Shown in pieces: positions 32,952 through 45,640 of a stretch of 64,000 nt of DNA. The notes beneath the pieces were generated by a model. It had not been told where the DNA came from and did no database searches. It was given only the letters and a program-made list of their open reading frames with translations. The translations under genes and the position numbers were made by a program. Source of the stretch: Cymbidium sinense (taxonomy: Eukaryota; Streptophyta; Magnoliopsida; Asparagales; Orchidaceae); the NCBI GenBank assembly GCA_021442155.1, contig CM038216.1:158643983-158707982 (forward strand), read 5' to 3'. Each line of letters starts with the position of its first letter. Within the stretch, counting starts at the first letter, position 1.

Positions 32952-35259
32952 TGTGGCGTTTGTTTTCGATTATGTGTATGAGGGACACCATGTAAATCTG
33001 AGGGTGTACTTATTGAGGTGATCGGGTACGACATTAAGGAATAGTCCACTATCTCGAAAGATAAAAATCAATACCCTACAATGGACCTAATCACCTAATA
33101 AGGACTCCTAAGGCATGATGGGTCTTCGAATATACGAGAGATTTTTCCCCTACTTTATATGGATGAATAAAGTTGGATTTATTTAAACCGGATTCTAAAG
33201 TTCCCTATGGAGGCAAACTCCCATAATTAATTACATCTAACAAAAGTGAATTCCTTAGGAATATTCTCGATTAAAGTAAGCAATTATTATCTCAAAAGAT
33301 TTCAAAGATAGGGCTATCAATAAATTGGCTATGTTTAAAAAATCAATTGGGGTAGATCAAAAAGGAGAGACTTATTATCAAAATCAAAGGGAGATGAGTA
33401 GGGAATGCTCATGATACTAGGAAACCTAGTGGGCATTCCAATTTATCCTATGGTTGGGCTTTATATGTTTGAAATTGAAGAGAATTATGTATTTGAGTTA
33501 AATTTTATTAGAAAGCTAAGACTTATAATCCCACAATACAAGATTGTGAAAATACCTAAAAGGTGGAGACTTATACTTGTAGCCCGAAGAAAAATAAAAA
33601 TCTCAGATCCTAAATCTAGTAAGCTTTAGCAAGGGCCAAAGCACATCCTAAATCTAAGCGAAGATGGGTATATAATTTACCTCTACAAGATAGGATAAAC
33701 CACCAGACTGATGGACATATAACCGTTTGGAGTGGCAGCCAGCTAACTCCTCCTACGTTTTAAAATTATGTGGTCAAGTCATATGTTTTATAAGATGGTT
33801 AGGTTGTTATTATTAGAAGGGAAACTAAGGTCCTTAAACTCACTCTCTAAAAGACTAGAGCATGAGTGGTATGAACAATGACTTAGTTTAATGCAATTTT
33901 TTTCAGTTTTTATTTGATTTTGGACTCTTAATTTTTATAATGGTTATAGGATTTTTATATGCCTAAATGCATGTTGAAATGAGTTATGGGTCAAATCTAG
34001 AGATAAGAGGGTGAAGCTCCATTAGTAGGAGTTGCTCTCACAGGTCAAGCAGTTCTCATATGTTCAAGAATGGAGACCCTCATTTTATAAGAGTGATTCA
34101 AGATGTTATGCATGATATTAAACATACAACATACAGCTAAGTGGTTGCAAAAATTTTTAATTATCTTGATTTAATACTTAGACTTTATGTGAGGTTATGA
34201 GTTATTTATAAAATTTTATTATGAGTTATAGTTGGGGTAGAAAATTTATTTTTTCCCTAAGAGCCTAATTGAATCCAGGCCACACATTAAATCACAATAT
34301 ATGAAGAAACTAGGAAAAAATATGCTATTTCTATTGCACAATTGTAAACAAAACATCAATCCTTTTATAAACCCAATGTAAAAGATTAACTTGCCGTTAT
34401 TGGTCAGATGCAAATGAGAAAATAAAATAGGTAGCCGAGCTCTACCCTTATACAACCCGATATATTAAAGAATAATTACAATTATAAATAAATGAATGCT
34501 ATGTGGGGTTTTCTTATCTTCTTTCTTTATATCTCATCCATTTCTTCATTTGGGTTTTCTAGCTCCAAAGGCATTACGGAGGCCTCCCAGGACAAAGCCT
34601 TCTAGCCTCCGCTCATCCTAAACCCCCATAACACTAATCCTAATTCTTAATGCACAATTGCATTAAAAATGAAAAAAGTAAATCTAACTATACCTGCAAA
34701 ACAAGTATTAGCTAAACACACCATACAACCCAAATAATTATATGTATGATTTGGACTTAGCACCCTACATATGGGTAACAAAGTCCACATATTCTAATTT
34801 AGATTATGCTTAGGGGTTAAGCAACCTACAAAAGAGAGTATTTATATTTATTTTAAGCACTTCTTAAGCATAATCTTCTGCACAAAATATAATTAGGCTA
34901 ATCACATAACATCCAGTCTACGAAGCATACACCCTAACGTCCAGTCTAAAATAATACAACACAAAACAAAATGTACATCAAATCATGCACTGCCCTAACA
35001 TAAAGCTAGAAGTGGTGACTTAATCTAGTGTGTATTAAGGCTTGTGTGGTATGCCTTAACTAGGTTTTATTATAATTTTCTAAGTAAGAAAGGATTTAAT
35101 TATAAAGGATGATTTCACTTTAAGTGACTTAATTGATTTGTAAGTTTTACTTAATACTTTCTTTTATTTCACTTGGTTTACACTTAATGACTAGGCCGCG
35201 TGGTGCTGACGTGGCGCACGAGCGTGAAAGCAGAATGAATAGGAAAGGGATGTGCATAT

Positions 35260-35320
35260 TAGATCAGATAGTCTGATCATTGATCGGATGGTTCAGATCT
35301 GATCTATGAGATCTGAAGGG
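35260..35320. repeat. Cluster of GATC-centred inverted repeats in the LTR
   Basis: Includes GATCAGATAGTCTGATC (7-bp arms) and CAGATCTG. Related but changed sequence occurs in the 5' LTR near 60915-60960 and in the solo LTR near 53215-53280. Confidence 0.6.
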
Positions 35321-36359
35321 AAAAAACACTTGATTGGCACATGATCTAAGCCATTTGATCCCACAAATCATGGGATCAGACGGCTGTTGTGCGTCGTGGC
35401 CGACAAAATAGCAATCTGAGGGGGTTTTGTAAAATTTTGTGAAATCTAAATAAAATTTTGTCAGAATGGACTTATTTTTATGTCGATTCACACTAGAAGA
35501 CCTCTATATTTGTATTGAGACTAAATACAATGAAAAATGTAGGGGTTTTCTAAGAAAATTCTTAGAATCGCATGAAAATCATCACAAAATAAAAAATCCT
35601 AAGGCCGGCTACGGTTCTTGAAAATTATCTCATTGGGGATGATTTTCGGTGACGGTGATGATCCAAACACACTCTTGAGTAGGGGAAGAAGCCTTGGAAT
35701 GAGCCTAGACCTTCACATTCACTTTAGAATGATGTATCTACCGATGGTCGCATCTTCCTCACCGAAATCCACTTGATTTTGGTGGTTTTTGCTCAAAAAT
35801 CAAGTGAGAATGTTTGTTGGTTAGTTTGGGAGCTCTAAGAGGATGAAATGATAGGGGATAATGAAAATAATGGTCTCTATTTTCTGTGCTTTGGTTTTGA
35901 CCAAAAATTCCCTTTCATTTTTAATTTTTGGCTCCAAATGGGTGTCCTTTGGCTTGGGGTGGTTGGGAATAGAAGTGAATCATTCTAGGTGACTCATTTT
36001 AGTTGACTAAGGCATGAAAAGTGGCTGTCATGAAGGACAAATGAGTGTCCTAGCAAGGGGAGGTGGAAGTCCTTCATACCAAGTATTCCAATAGGAGTGG
36101 TGAGGTGAATTCACCTCCGCATGAGTCATGGCTGCCCCAACCACCTCTTGGGTCAGATGATTAGTGTCCTTGGTGCCTAGGTGGACTAATAAATGAGTGT
36201 CAAGTGGCCAAGGAAGAGAAATGACCATTTAGGCAAGTGTCTTTTATCATAGGATGCACTTGACCTAAGGGCAAAGTGGTCATTTGGTATTGAATTTGAT
36301 TTAAGCAGATTTGAAATGAATTAAAAGTGAGTTGGACCGAATTTCATGTCATTTGGAGT

Positions 36360-36780
36360 TCATTTGATTTAATTTGGGTCAATTTGACCCATTTGGGCAA
36401 AATTAGGTCAAATCGGGTTAGGTTGACTAATTAGTCAAATTGGTTCAAACCAAGGGTTGGATCAAGTTTAAATGATCATTTGGAGTACATTGGTTTAATA
36501 GGTTCTAATCAATTTGGTTTAATTTTGATTTAATTTGAATTTTGACCAATTTGATCCTTTAGGTCAATTTGGGCTAAGTTGGGTTAGGTTGACCAAATTG
36601 GTCAAATTGGGCTCAATTATAGCTTTGTTCAAGTTCAATAATCAATTTGAAATGAACTTGAGCCATTGGTTATAATCAATTTAGTTTATGCTGCAATTTA
36701 GCTAGTTTGTGTTCATATGGGTTAAAGGGTTGACTTGGTCAATGGGCTAGGTTGACTTGGTTTGACCCAATTCATGATAA
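36360..36780. promoter_or_regulatory. TTGAC(C/T) cluster (W-box-like) in the 3' LTR
   Basis: At least thirteen TTGACC/TTGACT sites counting both strands in about 410 bp, often as back-to-back GGTCAA...TTGACC. The core matches the W-box bound by WRKY factors. Matching clusters lie in the solo LTR (54380-54760) and the 5' LTR (61990-62250). A regulatory role is inference only. Confidence 0.45.
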
Positions 36781-38388
36781 TTGAATAACCTAGGATGATC
36801 AACAATCACGACATAAAGATCGAATTGGCTTAATTCACTTTGATTTGGATTGAATTTGATTTTGGTTCATATATGTTAAATTGGCCACTTTAGATCAAGT
36901 GAGCCAATTGAGTTTAGTTGGCTTGATTTTGAGTTGGGTTTGATTTAGTTGAGTTTATATGTGGATTTAAAATTGACATATAAATTCAATTGCAATTGGT
37001 TTGAATTCAAATGAGTTTTGGCTTATTTGAATATTTCAAGTCAAATGAGCTAGGTTGGGTTTGACTTGAGTTAATTTTGATTTGGCTTAATGATTATATC
37101 TTTCATTTATATTTGGATAGATCATTGAAGGAATAATTGATTCAAGAGAAAATCCATTGGTTTTGATTTGATTTGGATAAGATTTGGCCAAGTTCAAAAA
37201 TTAGCTTAAAAGGGTAGAAATTGGATTTTGTTTGATTTTGGATTTGATTTTGGCTATTTGAATTTATATTTCATTTTTATTTGGTAATATAAATGAAGAT
37301 ATAAATGATTCATGAGAAAATCATTTGAGTTTGGAGTGATTTGTAAGCAAACTCAACTAAGATTAAGGATGTAGGTCAAAAGGGGAGGAAAACTAATTTA
37401 TTTTGATTTATTTTTGGTCATTGGAAGGTGGGTTTTATTTATATTTATGAATATAAATGAAGGAGTAATTGATTTATAAAGAAGCCTATTGATTTTATGT
37501 TGATTTATATGAGATTTGGCTAAGTCATTGGAGGTAGGTCCATATGACTTAAAAAGGGTTTTGATTGGATTTGGAATTAGTTTGATTTAGTTTTGGCTAT
37601 TTGAGTTTATATCTCATTTATATTTGTGAGTATAAATGAAAATATAACTGATTCATGAAGAGATCAATCAAATTTTGGTTGAATTGGGTGGATTTGGAAT
37701 TCAACCATAAGGCTTTGAGAGGGATTTTGATTTTGGATTTGATTATGGGTTCTATTCATTTGGTTTGGAATTTGGATTTAGATTTGGTGTTTGATTGAGG
37801 GATTGAATTGATTTTAGAGAAATTCAATTGAATTTGGATTAATTTGAATTTGGTTAAGGCTAATTTCATAAGATGAAATCAAAAGGCTTAGGAAGGGATT
37901 TGATTTTGGATTTGATTATGGGTTTTGATCATTTGGTTTGGAATTTGGATTTGGATTTGATAAATGATTGAGGGATTGAATTGATCTTGGAGAAATTCAA
38001 TTGAATTTGGATTGATTTTAATTTAGTTAAGGCTAAGTCCATAAAATGAAATCAAAGGGCTTATGAAGGATTTTGATTTTTGGATTTGATTATGGGTTTC
38101 AATCATTTGGTTTGAAATTTATATTTAGATTTAGTATTCGAGTTGGATTTGAGATTTGGTTTGAGAAAGAAAGCATGGATTGGGTTTAGGCTATAGGGTA
38201 GGTAAGTCTTCCTAAATCTTTAAGGCATAACCTATTCATATGGCTAACCCTTCTGAGTCTCTTGGCTTAGGTTAAGTGTTTACATAATCACTAGATGTGT
38301 CTTAAGACTAAGGAGCTCTTAGTGTCTACAAGAGTCTTAGATCTATGCTGAGGAATGTTGAGAACTCACTCCAAAAGTGAGGTCAACA

Positions 38389-38800
38389 AAGGACCCCTAA
38401 TAGGTGTAGTGTAACTGACAAGGCACATCGCGTATTGGCATTGATTGAGACAATCAACAACATCCAAATGATCACAAGCCCTAACAGAAATGATTTATCC
38501 CTAAACCCGAGGTGCAAATAGAATCAAGATCTTAGTGCAATGCAGCTCACTTATGCCAAGGGTATAAGAGGAAGAAAGGATCCACTGAGGGATCAAGTGT
38601 GTGAACCTTCCACTAGGGAAGCAGGTTCAGATTATCCATATAGAGGATAAGGGTTTGATTTTATTTGATTTTGTGTGGACTCCACTAAGGAGAGGATATG
38701 ATTTGAGCCTCAATGGGAAGAAATTTGATTTGATTTAATTTGTGGGCATCCACTAGGGATGATAATTTAATTCAATTTATTTTCTTATGATTTGGGGCTC
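38389..38800. other. Internal region next to the 3' LTR
   Basis: No coding sequence. The expected polypurine tract directly next to the LTR is poor on the minus strand (TTAGGGGTCCTT). Confidence 0.4.
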
Positions 38801-40730
38801 TACTGGGGAGCGGATATAATTTGGTTTTGATGGCACATCTGCTAGAGATATGAGCTCGACTTCGTTGGAGATAAGGTGGATTTAATTTATGATTTTTCTT
38901 GGTTTATTTTGGAGAAGCATCCACTAGGGATAAAAATGTATGGATTAAATTTAGACTCCAATGGGGAAGGATGGTGGATTTAACAAAATGGAGTCTGTTG
39001 GTGTGCGATGGATCCACTAAGAAGAGGCTATGTCAGCCTTGTCATATCTCAAATTTACAAATCCAAATGCAAAGTCTACCAGCCATGAGGTAGGAATAAC
39101 CAACCTATGGGTTGCCTTTCTGTGTGCAATGGTCAAGTCAGGAAGAAAGCTTGTAGACTTACATCCTCCTAAACAAGGAACCACTAGGGTGATCTACTGA
39201 TAGCACAACAAATCAAACCTGATTTAGGGTGACTATTGAGCGAATGTCATTGTGGACTCATATCGACTCAAAAGTCAAAATTAATTTTATTTTTAAATGG
39301 ACCCTATCGGTGTGCGATGGATCCACTAAGAATGGGCTAATATCAGCCTAGTCCTATCTTAGATGTACAAATTCAAAGGGATAGTCTACCGGCCACGGGG
39401 TAGAGCTAATCAACCTAAGGGGTGCCTTTCGGTGTGCAATAGTCAAGTCAGGAAGAAAGCTTACATAATTACATCTTCCAAAATAAGGAACCACTGGGGT
39501 GATCGGTTGATAGCACAACAAATTGAATCTGACGTAAGACCACCAGTTGGTGTGCAACAGTCGTGCTAGAGAGAATGCATGATAGATTTATATCTTCCAA
39601 TGCAAGGAAGACCGTCGGGGTGAACTGTTGGTGGCACAACAAGGCGAACCCAACCTAAGGTCGACTACTGAGAGAGAACCAACCCGGGGACTTATCTCAA
39701 CTCAAAAGTACTCAATCGATTCCTATAGAGAGTTTTGTTGCCACTGCCCTAAAGATATGATGTCTGCTTGGGAAAAAGTACAGGGATTTTCTTCTAATCC
39801 ACAAGCGAATATATATATTTATTTTATTTATATGTCTGCGTGGACCTTGTTGGTGTGCGAGGGACCATACTGAGAAGGAGGTCATATCATCCTAGTCCTA
39901 TCTCAGACTTACTAGACCAAAGGAGAACCTGCATATCCACAAGATAAATTCTCCAATCATAATGGTGGTTACTAGGAAAGGGGGACTGTCCAATCCAAGA
40001 GTAACCCGGATAGTGTCTAAATAGGGTCGCTAAAGCATGATCCAAATAGAGTGCCCATAGGGGAGGTGCCACTATGGGCTTTATCCAGGACCCTATAAAA
40101 GAAAGCATATATGTATACGGTGAACAACTCCGAGAGAAAGCTTATAGACCTACATTTGCCATGAGTGGTGTATCCACTAGGTGGGTCACTATCAGCATAG
40201 CGATAACCAATCAACCTAAGGTGTCTGTCGGTTTGTGATGATCAATCTAAGAAGAAGGCTTGTAGACTTACATCCTCAAACAAAAATGATCATAGGGATA
40301 GTCTATCGTCGGCTGGAAATATGCTATCCGACCTAAGATGACTACTAAGCAAAGAGTCTCGTCTAAGGATTGGACCTAGACTTAAAGTAGTCAGTAGGAA
40401 AAGAGCCACAGGGGGACTTATCGTAAGTCCCAAATATACATGACCCAGTCAATGCATGATGGTTAGTTCAATAAGAAAGCATGTAGGCTTACATCCTCTA
40501 AAACAAAGTCAACATGAGGTAGCTTACTGGTTGTGCAGTAAGGCTTACCAAAGTAATAAGGTGCTCGTCAATTTTCAGTGGTCAAGTTAGGAAGAAAGCT
40601 TGTAGACTTACATCCTCCAGACAAGGAACCACTGGGGTGACATATTAGCAAGGTAGCATGTCAACCCGATATAGAGCAGCTAATGAGTAAGTGTCATAGG
40701 AGGATTTATCCCACATCAAAATAGCCCGAG
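38801..40730 (-). repeat. Degenerate tandem repeats in the retrotransposon 3' untranslated region
   Basis: A unit of roughly 200-310 bp with GGTGTGCGATGGATCCACTAA, TCAGGAAGAAAGCTTGTAGA, CTTACATCCTCC and GGAACCACTGGGGTGA. Good copies at 38998-39205 and 39310-39515; partial copies near 39550, 39850, 40210 and 40570. Located between integrase and the 3' LTR, where Tat/Ogre elements are known to build tandem repeats. Confidence 0.8.
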
Positions 40731-40959
40731 ATAAAAGATATGTATTTGTTTTATATGTGATTCTGCATAGTTTGTGTTGGTGTTGTGTTACTAGGATAGG
40801 ACGACATTTGGGTTTTTCACACCTACCCTAAACATATCGTGGCAGATTGACAAATAAAGATGTTTCTTAACACATGAAGAGATGGGATTTAAGATGAAAA
40901 AATATTTTCAAATAAGATTTATGGATAATATTTCTTAAGGTAGAGCCAATTGATTGAAA

Positions 40960-42000
40960 GCATTGGGTGCTCTCCCTTATAATTTATAAGCTGATAAGAT
41001 CCTCCTTGGTAGGCCTTCTCTATGGCAAAATGGCCTTCCCAAGTGGGTTCAAACTTACCTCTCATCTTTCGACAGACAATAATTAGTCTTCATAAAACTA
41101 AAATAAGCTCTCCTACTTGAAAAGCTCTAGGACAGACCAACTTGTTTTGAGCTTGAATCATTTTTGGCTTTGTACAACTCGAGGTTCTGGCATTCCCAGA
41201 GGCATCTCTCCTCCAAACCTTTGAGCTATTCTAACTGCAAATTGGCATTCTGCTGTGGTAACCTTGCTACCCAAAGCTATCCTTAATGATGGGAGTTAGA
41301 CATCTAATGGTAGAACTGCTTCATACCCATACACTAAGAATAAATGGGTAGACTGAGTTGGAGTTTTGTAAGTAGTGTCATAAGCCCATAGAGCTTCAAC
41401 TAATTTTCATGTCACTATCGCTTGTTGTCATCGAGTGCCTTTTTTAATATTTGTATGAGAGCTTTGTTGAAGGCTTCTACCAAGTCATTTGCTCTTGGGT
41501 AATATATGGTAGAATATCTTCAATCTATGATGTGTCTCTAAGCAAATCTGTTGATTTTAGTGCTCTTGAATACAATATCATTATCGAATATAATTCATCA
41601 AGGCACCTTGAACCTATATACGATATGATTCCTAAAAAATTGGAGCACTTGCTGAGCTATGACCTCTCTGAGTGGGATTGCCTCTGCCCACTTGAAAAAG
41701 TAATCAATGGGAACTAGAATGAACTGATAACCCTTGAAAGAAGGATGATCAATCATACTCACTATGTTGGTACCCCAACACTCAAACGACCATGAGGCCA
41801 ATGTTGGATGTAGAATGTTGGTGTAGGACCACCTTTCACGACATTGGTGGCATCTCCTACATTCATGCGATCTATGATCATTGAAGGGTGGTCTTTTGAT
41901 ATTGGCTTTCATCTTCAGACCGATTGATGTGCTCTGCATAAATCTAATTGTACCTCGATCATAATCCAACGGGCTTTATGCTTTTTCAAACAACATAACC
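40960..42000 (-). pseudogene. Integrase of the Tat/Ogre element, degenerate
   Basis: Core from about 41870: HPTLASWSFECWGTNIV (the first catalytic Asp position reads Asn), GYQFILVPIDYFFKWAEA, a second Asp box FDNDIVFKS (about 41575), and YSTIYYPRANDLVEAFNK (about 41500) with the catalytic Glu. Then WAYDTTYKTPTQ and LVYGYEAVLPL (about 41310). The C-terminus runs to about 40960. The HHCC region is worn. Frame changes near 41600, 41580 and 41440. Confidence 0.85.
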
Positions 42001-42720
42001 ACATATGATTGAAGGACCGCTGGTACAAGGTGCTTTCTATGATAGCGTAGGAAAGGGATCTTTGCTTCACTTGATGTGTTAGTGACTTCTCTTGAGATAG
42101 TTTGCCTATATTTAGATAATCCATGAATGGTTGCCTCCAATCTAACTCCTTGTCCTTTTTGGCAACAGCAACCTCCCGTTCAAGAGAGAGTCTCTCAATG
42201 AGTTCAACGTCAACAAGGGATAAGACTTGTCTATTTTGGACCCTTATTGGTATGGACTCATATTTCGGACATGCCAAATCCCTGGCAAGTTTAGATAAAG
42301 CATCTGTTACTGCATTTTCTCCTCGAAGAATCTTGTAGATGGTAACTTCTGAGATTTAGGCCAATAACTCTATAGTATACTTATGGTAATGATGGAGCTT
42401 AGACTATAAAACTTTATAAGACACAGGGATTTGGTTGATGGCTAACTAAGAATCCTCGAAGATGTTAATACTATGGATGCATAACGTAATGTTTAACTCC
42501 AGTCCGATAATCAGAGCCTCATATTAGGCTTCATTGTTGGTGCATAGATTGGATAAATGATATGAGAATCTCATCACATTGTGATCCAGAGTTGAAGAAC
42601 TATTCCTACCCATGCCTTTCCTGGAAGAGTAGGTCGTGGTTCTTCTCCCTTTTGAAAGGAAGTTGCACCATCAAAATATAAATCCCAGCAGTGAATGCTA
42701 GTGTCCCCTAAGTTCATGAT
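42001..42720 (-). pseudogene. Second (archaeal-type) RNase H and linker, degenerate
   Basis: WDLYFDGAT near 42690 is the start of the additional RNase H of Tat-clade elements. The linker to integrase at 41915-42277 contains DWRQPFMDYLNIGKLSQE and LYQRSF, the usual segment before the integrase zinc finger. Several stops lie between. Confidence 0.75.
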
Positions 42721-44100
42721 TTATTCATCAGGGAGGTCATTACTAAGTAGGGAATCAGTAGGAAGTAAGTGTACTGCTAAGAAATCTGCTAGTGTTTGTC
42801 CTTTCAGCACATAGAGGGGTACGAAAGTGATGTCAAATTGTAACAAGATCATAAACCAATGTGCCAACTGTCCGAATAACATCGACCGTATCATGAGATA
42901 TTGCAGTAAATTTATCCTAGAGATCAAGTTAACCTTATGAGAAAGCATGTAATATCATAGCTTTTGCGATGCAAAGATTAAAGCTAGGTAGTGTTTTTTA
43001 ATAGGTATATAGTTTGCCTCAATAAGGATTAGACGATGATTGAGATAGTAGAGTGCATTCTCTTTTTCTTCGTAGTTGATTTGGGCCAACAAAGTGCCAA
43101 TGGAGTCCTTTAATACGACAGTGTAGAGGATAAGTGGCTTACGCGGGATAGGGACTGCTAAAACTAGAGGCATCATTAGGTAGTGCTTGCTGTCTTCGAA
43201 GGCATGTTGACACTTATCATCCCACTTGAACTTGGCATCTTTTTTGACTAGTGCTGAGAATGGCTGGCATCTTCCTGACAGGTTGGACATGAAACATCTT
43301 AGATACGCTAACTACCCTTGGAATAATCTGAGTTGAGTTAGACTCTTAGGGGGTGGCATTTTTAATATCATCTTGATTTTCTCCAGATTGATTTATATTC
43401 TACGGCGTCAGATAAACCCAAGAAATTTCTCTAAAGTTACTCTGAATGCACACTTAAAGGAATTCATTTTAAGGTTAAAATTTTCTTTATTGTTTGAAAA
43501 TTACTCTCAAGTTAAAGAGTGGTCTTCCTTTTCTTTACTTTTGACTATAAGATCATTGACGTTATATTCAACTTGATAATGAATGAGTTCATTGAAGATC
43601 CGAGTCATGGCCCGCTGGTATATAGCACAAGTATTTTTAAGGCTAAAAGGCATAACCCTGTAGCAAAAGATTCTAATTGGGGTTCGAAACATAGTTTTTC
43701 TTTCATCTTTAGGGGTCATCTTTATTTGGTAGATAACCAGATGAGCCATCTACGAAAGAGAAGGCTACATGAGATGAGGCAATGTCCAGCATCAGTTCTG
43801 ATATTGGTAGTGAAAATTCATCTTTTTGGGCATGCCTTATTTAGATCCCTAAAATCAACACATATGAAAATTTTGCCATTCTTTTTCTTAACTAAGATGA
43901 CACTAGCTAACCAGGTAGAATATTTTTATTCCCTGATGAAGCTAGCATCAATCAGTTTATTGACTTTAGAAATGACCTGCTGTTCAATGTCTAATCGCAT
44001 GCATCTAAGAGCTTGCTTGGTAAGGCTAGCACTAGGCTCTATTACTAGTTTGTGGACTACTATGTCAGGAGATAACTGAGCATCTCTTCATAACTCCATG
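42721..44100 (-). pseudogene. Reverse transcriptase and RNase H of the Tat/Ogre element, degenerate
   Basis: RT begins near 44090 with VVHKLVIEPSA, then LASVILVKKKNGK (about 43900), FRDLNKACPKDEF, KTMFRTPIRIFCYRVMPFSL (about 43680) and the active site, here YNVNDLIVKS (about 43550) instead of YVDD, so at least one catalytic Asp is lost. RNase H: CQHAFEDSKHYL, LILYTVVLKDSIGTLLAQ (about 43130), FDITFVPLYVLKGQTLADFL (about 42800). The copy is dead. Confidence 0.9.
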
Positions 44101-45213
44101 CGAAGCAGTCCTTAAACTCAGTCAACTGCCTAACTATGTCATCAGTATCATTCAACAATGAACTGATGTATGTCGGACGTGGATTGTCTTAATTCTTAAG
44201 TTGATTTCTTTTAGCTCATTGATGGTTGACTTGATGTCCTCTTCAAACTTTGGTGGTGCATCCTTGACTTCAAGGTCATTTGGATCATCTAAAGTTTCTA
44301 AACATACCTCCTCACATGAGTTAGCATGATTTGAAAAGAACCTATCAGATTTCAAATGATTGGTGATGACTAGGCAATGATTGCCATCATTGACTGGGCC
44401 CACTATATTGAATCCTAGTCCTGGTCTTGATTGAGGATGTCTACTTTGGTTATCCCATAACCTTTCAAAGTAGTTCGACCTATGTTTAGACCAAGTATGT
44501 GAGATTAATCCCTTCTTTGCTAAATTAAGAACACAAGGTGAATACCAATCAAAAGGTAATTGTATTAAATCTTTATATGAATCATCCTCAAGTTCTACAT
44601 CAACTTCTTAACTTGAGGATGATGCTCCCAAGAAGAACCTCTGAGTTTTCCCATCTATGGATAACTTAGGGGCTTTGTTAACTATCAAACCCTCAGCTTT
44701 CTAGGAAGAAAGTGGGGTTAGAGCTAAGGTTCCCAACTGACACTTGACTATTTTATATGCAGACTTGGATACATTTATGCTTTGCTTTGGAGCTCGGTCT
44801 TCATCACTATCATGCTCAATCAATTATCACCTCAAAAGGATCCGTTGTTGAGAGGAGCTGGCTGGTGTGCTAACTACATAAGATTCATTCTCTGAACTAG
44901 ATTCTAACTCTATGTGGATAGTAGGTGTACTCCTAGTGGCTGGGACATATCTTCTATTTGGTGGCTAATAGGGAGGCTTTCCACCTTAGGGGATTCCTCT
45001 GAACTGTCCTCTACCTCTACCTGGTGGAGGTCGGGTCATCCTACCCATATGTTTGAATGGAGTAATAAACTGTGGGTGAAATATAATGTCAGGCTCTATA
45101 TCTTCTCTTGAGTCCACGTCTCACTCACTTTTACTTTATTTTTATCTTTTTTCTTTTTTTCTTTCTTTTTATCCATCTTGGGGATCTTGACTAGATTTGC
45201 AAGAATGAACTTA
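44101..45213 (-). pseudogene. Linker between protease and reverse transcriptase
   Basis: Broken minus-strand frame with an acidic segment (EEVCLETLDDPNDLEVKDAP, about 44310). This is the variable linker before RT; no further domain seen. Confidence 0.5.
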
Positions 45214-45640
45214 TCAATTTTGGGGAAGGAAATAGGCTACATCATCATATATCCCGACCTTATGAACTGTGAAAGGCTTGAGATCTTCTTTGATGTAGTA
45301 CTCAATTCCACCTCTCATGAACTTCATGCACTGATATAGAGAGGATAAAACTGTGTTGTTCTTATGTGTCCATGGTTTCCTAAGCAAAGCATTGAAAGAT
45401 ATATTCGATTCTATAATATGAAACTTGGCTTTAGTCTTCCAATCATCTATCTCTAATGGCAACACTATGGAGCCTAAGGCCCTCTCGCATTGTTCATTGA
45501 ATCCTATCAACATCATTCTCTCCTTTTGGAGATTAAAGATGTCGATCCTCAAGTAGGCAAGGGTTTTAAACTCATAATATTGATTGATACACCTTGGTCA
45601 ACCAGAACTCTTGATCACTATCAGCGTATAATGTAAAGAG
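45214..45640 (-). pseudogene. Aspartic protease of the Tat/Ogre element, degenerate
   Basis: SRVLVDQGVSINIMSLKPLP near 45610-45555 holds the active-site Asp in D-Q-G-V-S context. The downstream part includes LIGFNEQCERALGSIVLPLE and KPWTHKNNTVLSSLYQC, which matches the protease region of plant gypsy polyproteins. A stop and frame change separate the two parts. Confidence 0.8.

Larger units (their letters stand above)
32952..38388 (-). repeat. 3' LTR of the Tat/Ogre element (5.4 kb)
   Basis: Begins TGTGGCGTTTG and ends GTCAACA. Contains GATC-rich palindromes (35260-35320), a TTGAC(C/T)-rich zone (36360-36780) and a long stretch of degenerate GATTTGGATTTG-like repeats with strong T/G bias (36830-38160). 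Compared with the 5' LTR it retains about 0.9 kb (34308-35230) that the latter lost. In the first 62 bp after GTGTACT it differs at 4 sites from the 5' LTR and 11 from the nested solo LTR. Confidence 0.9.
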
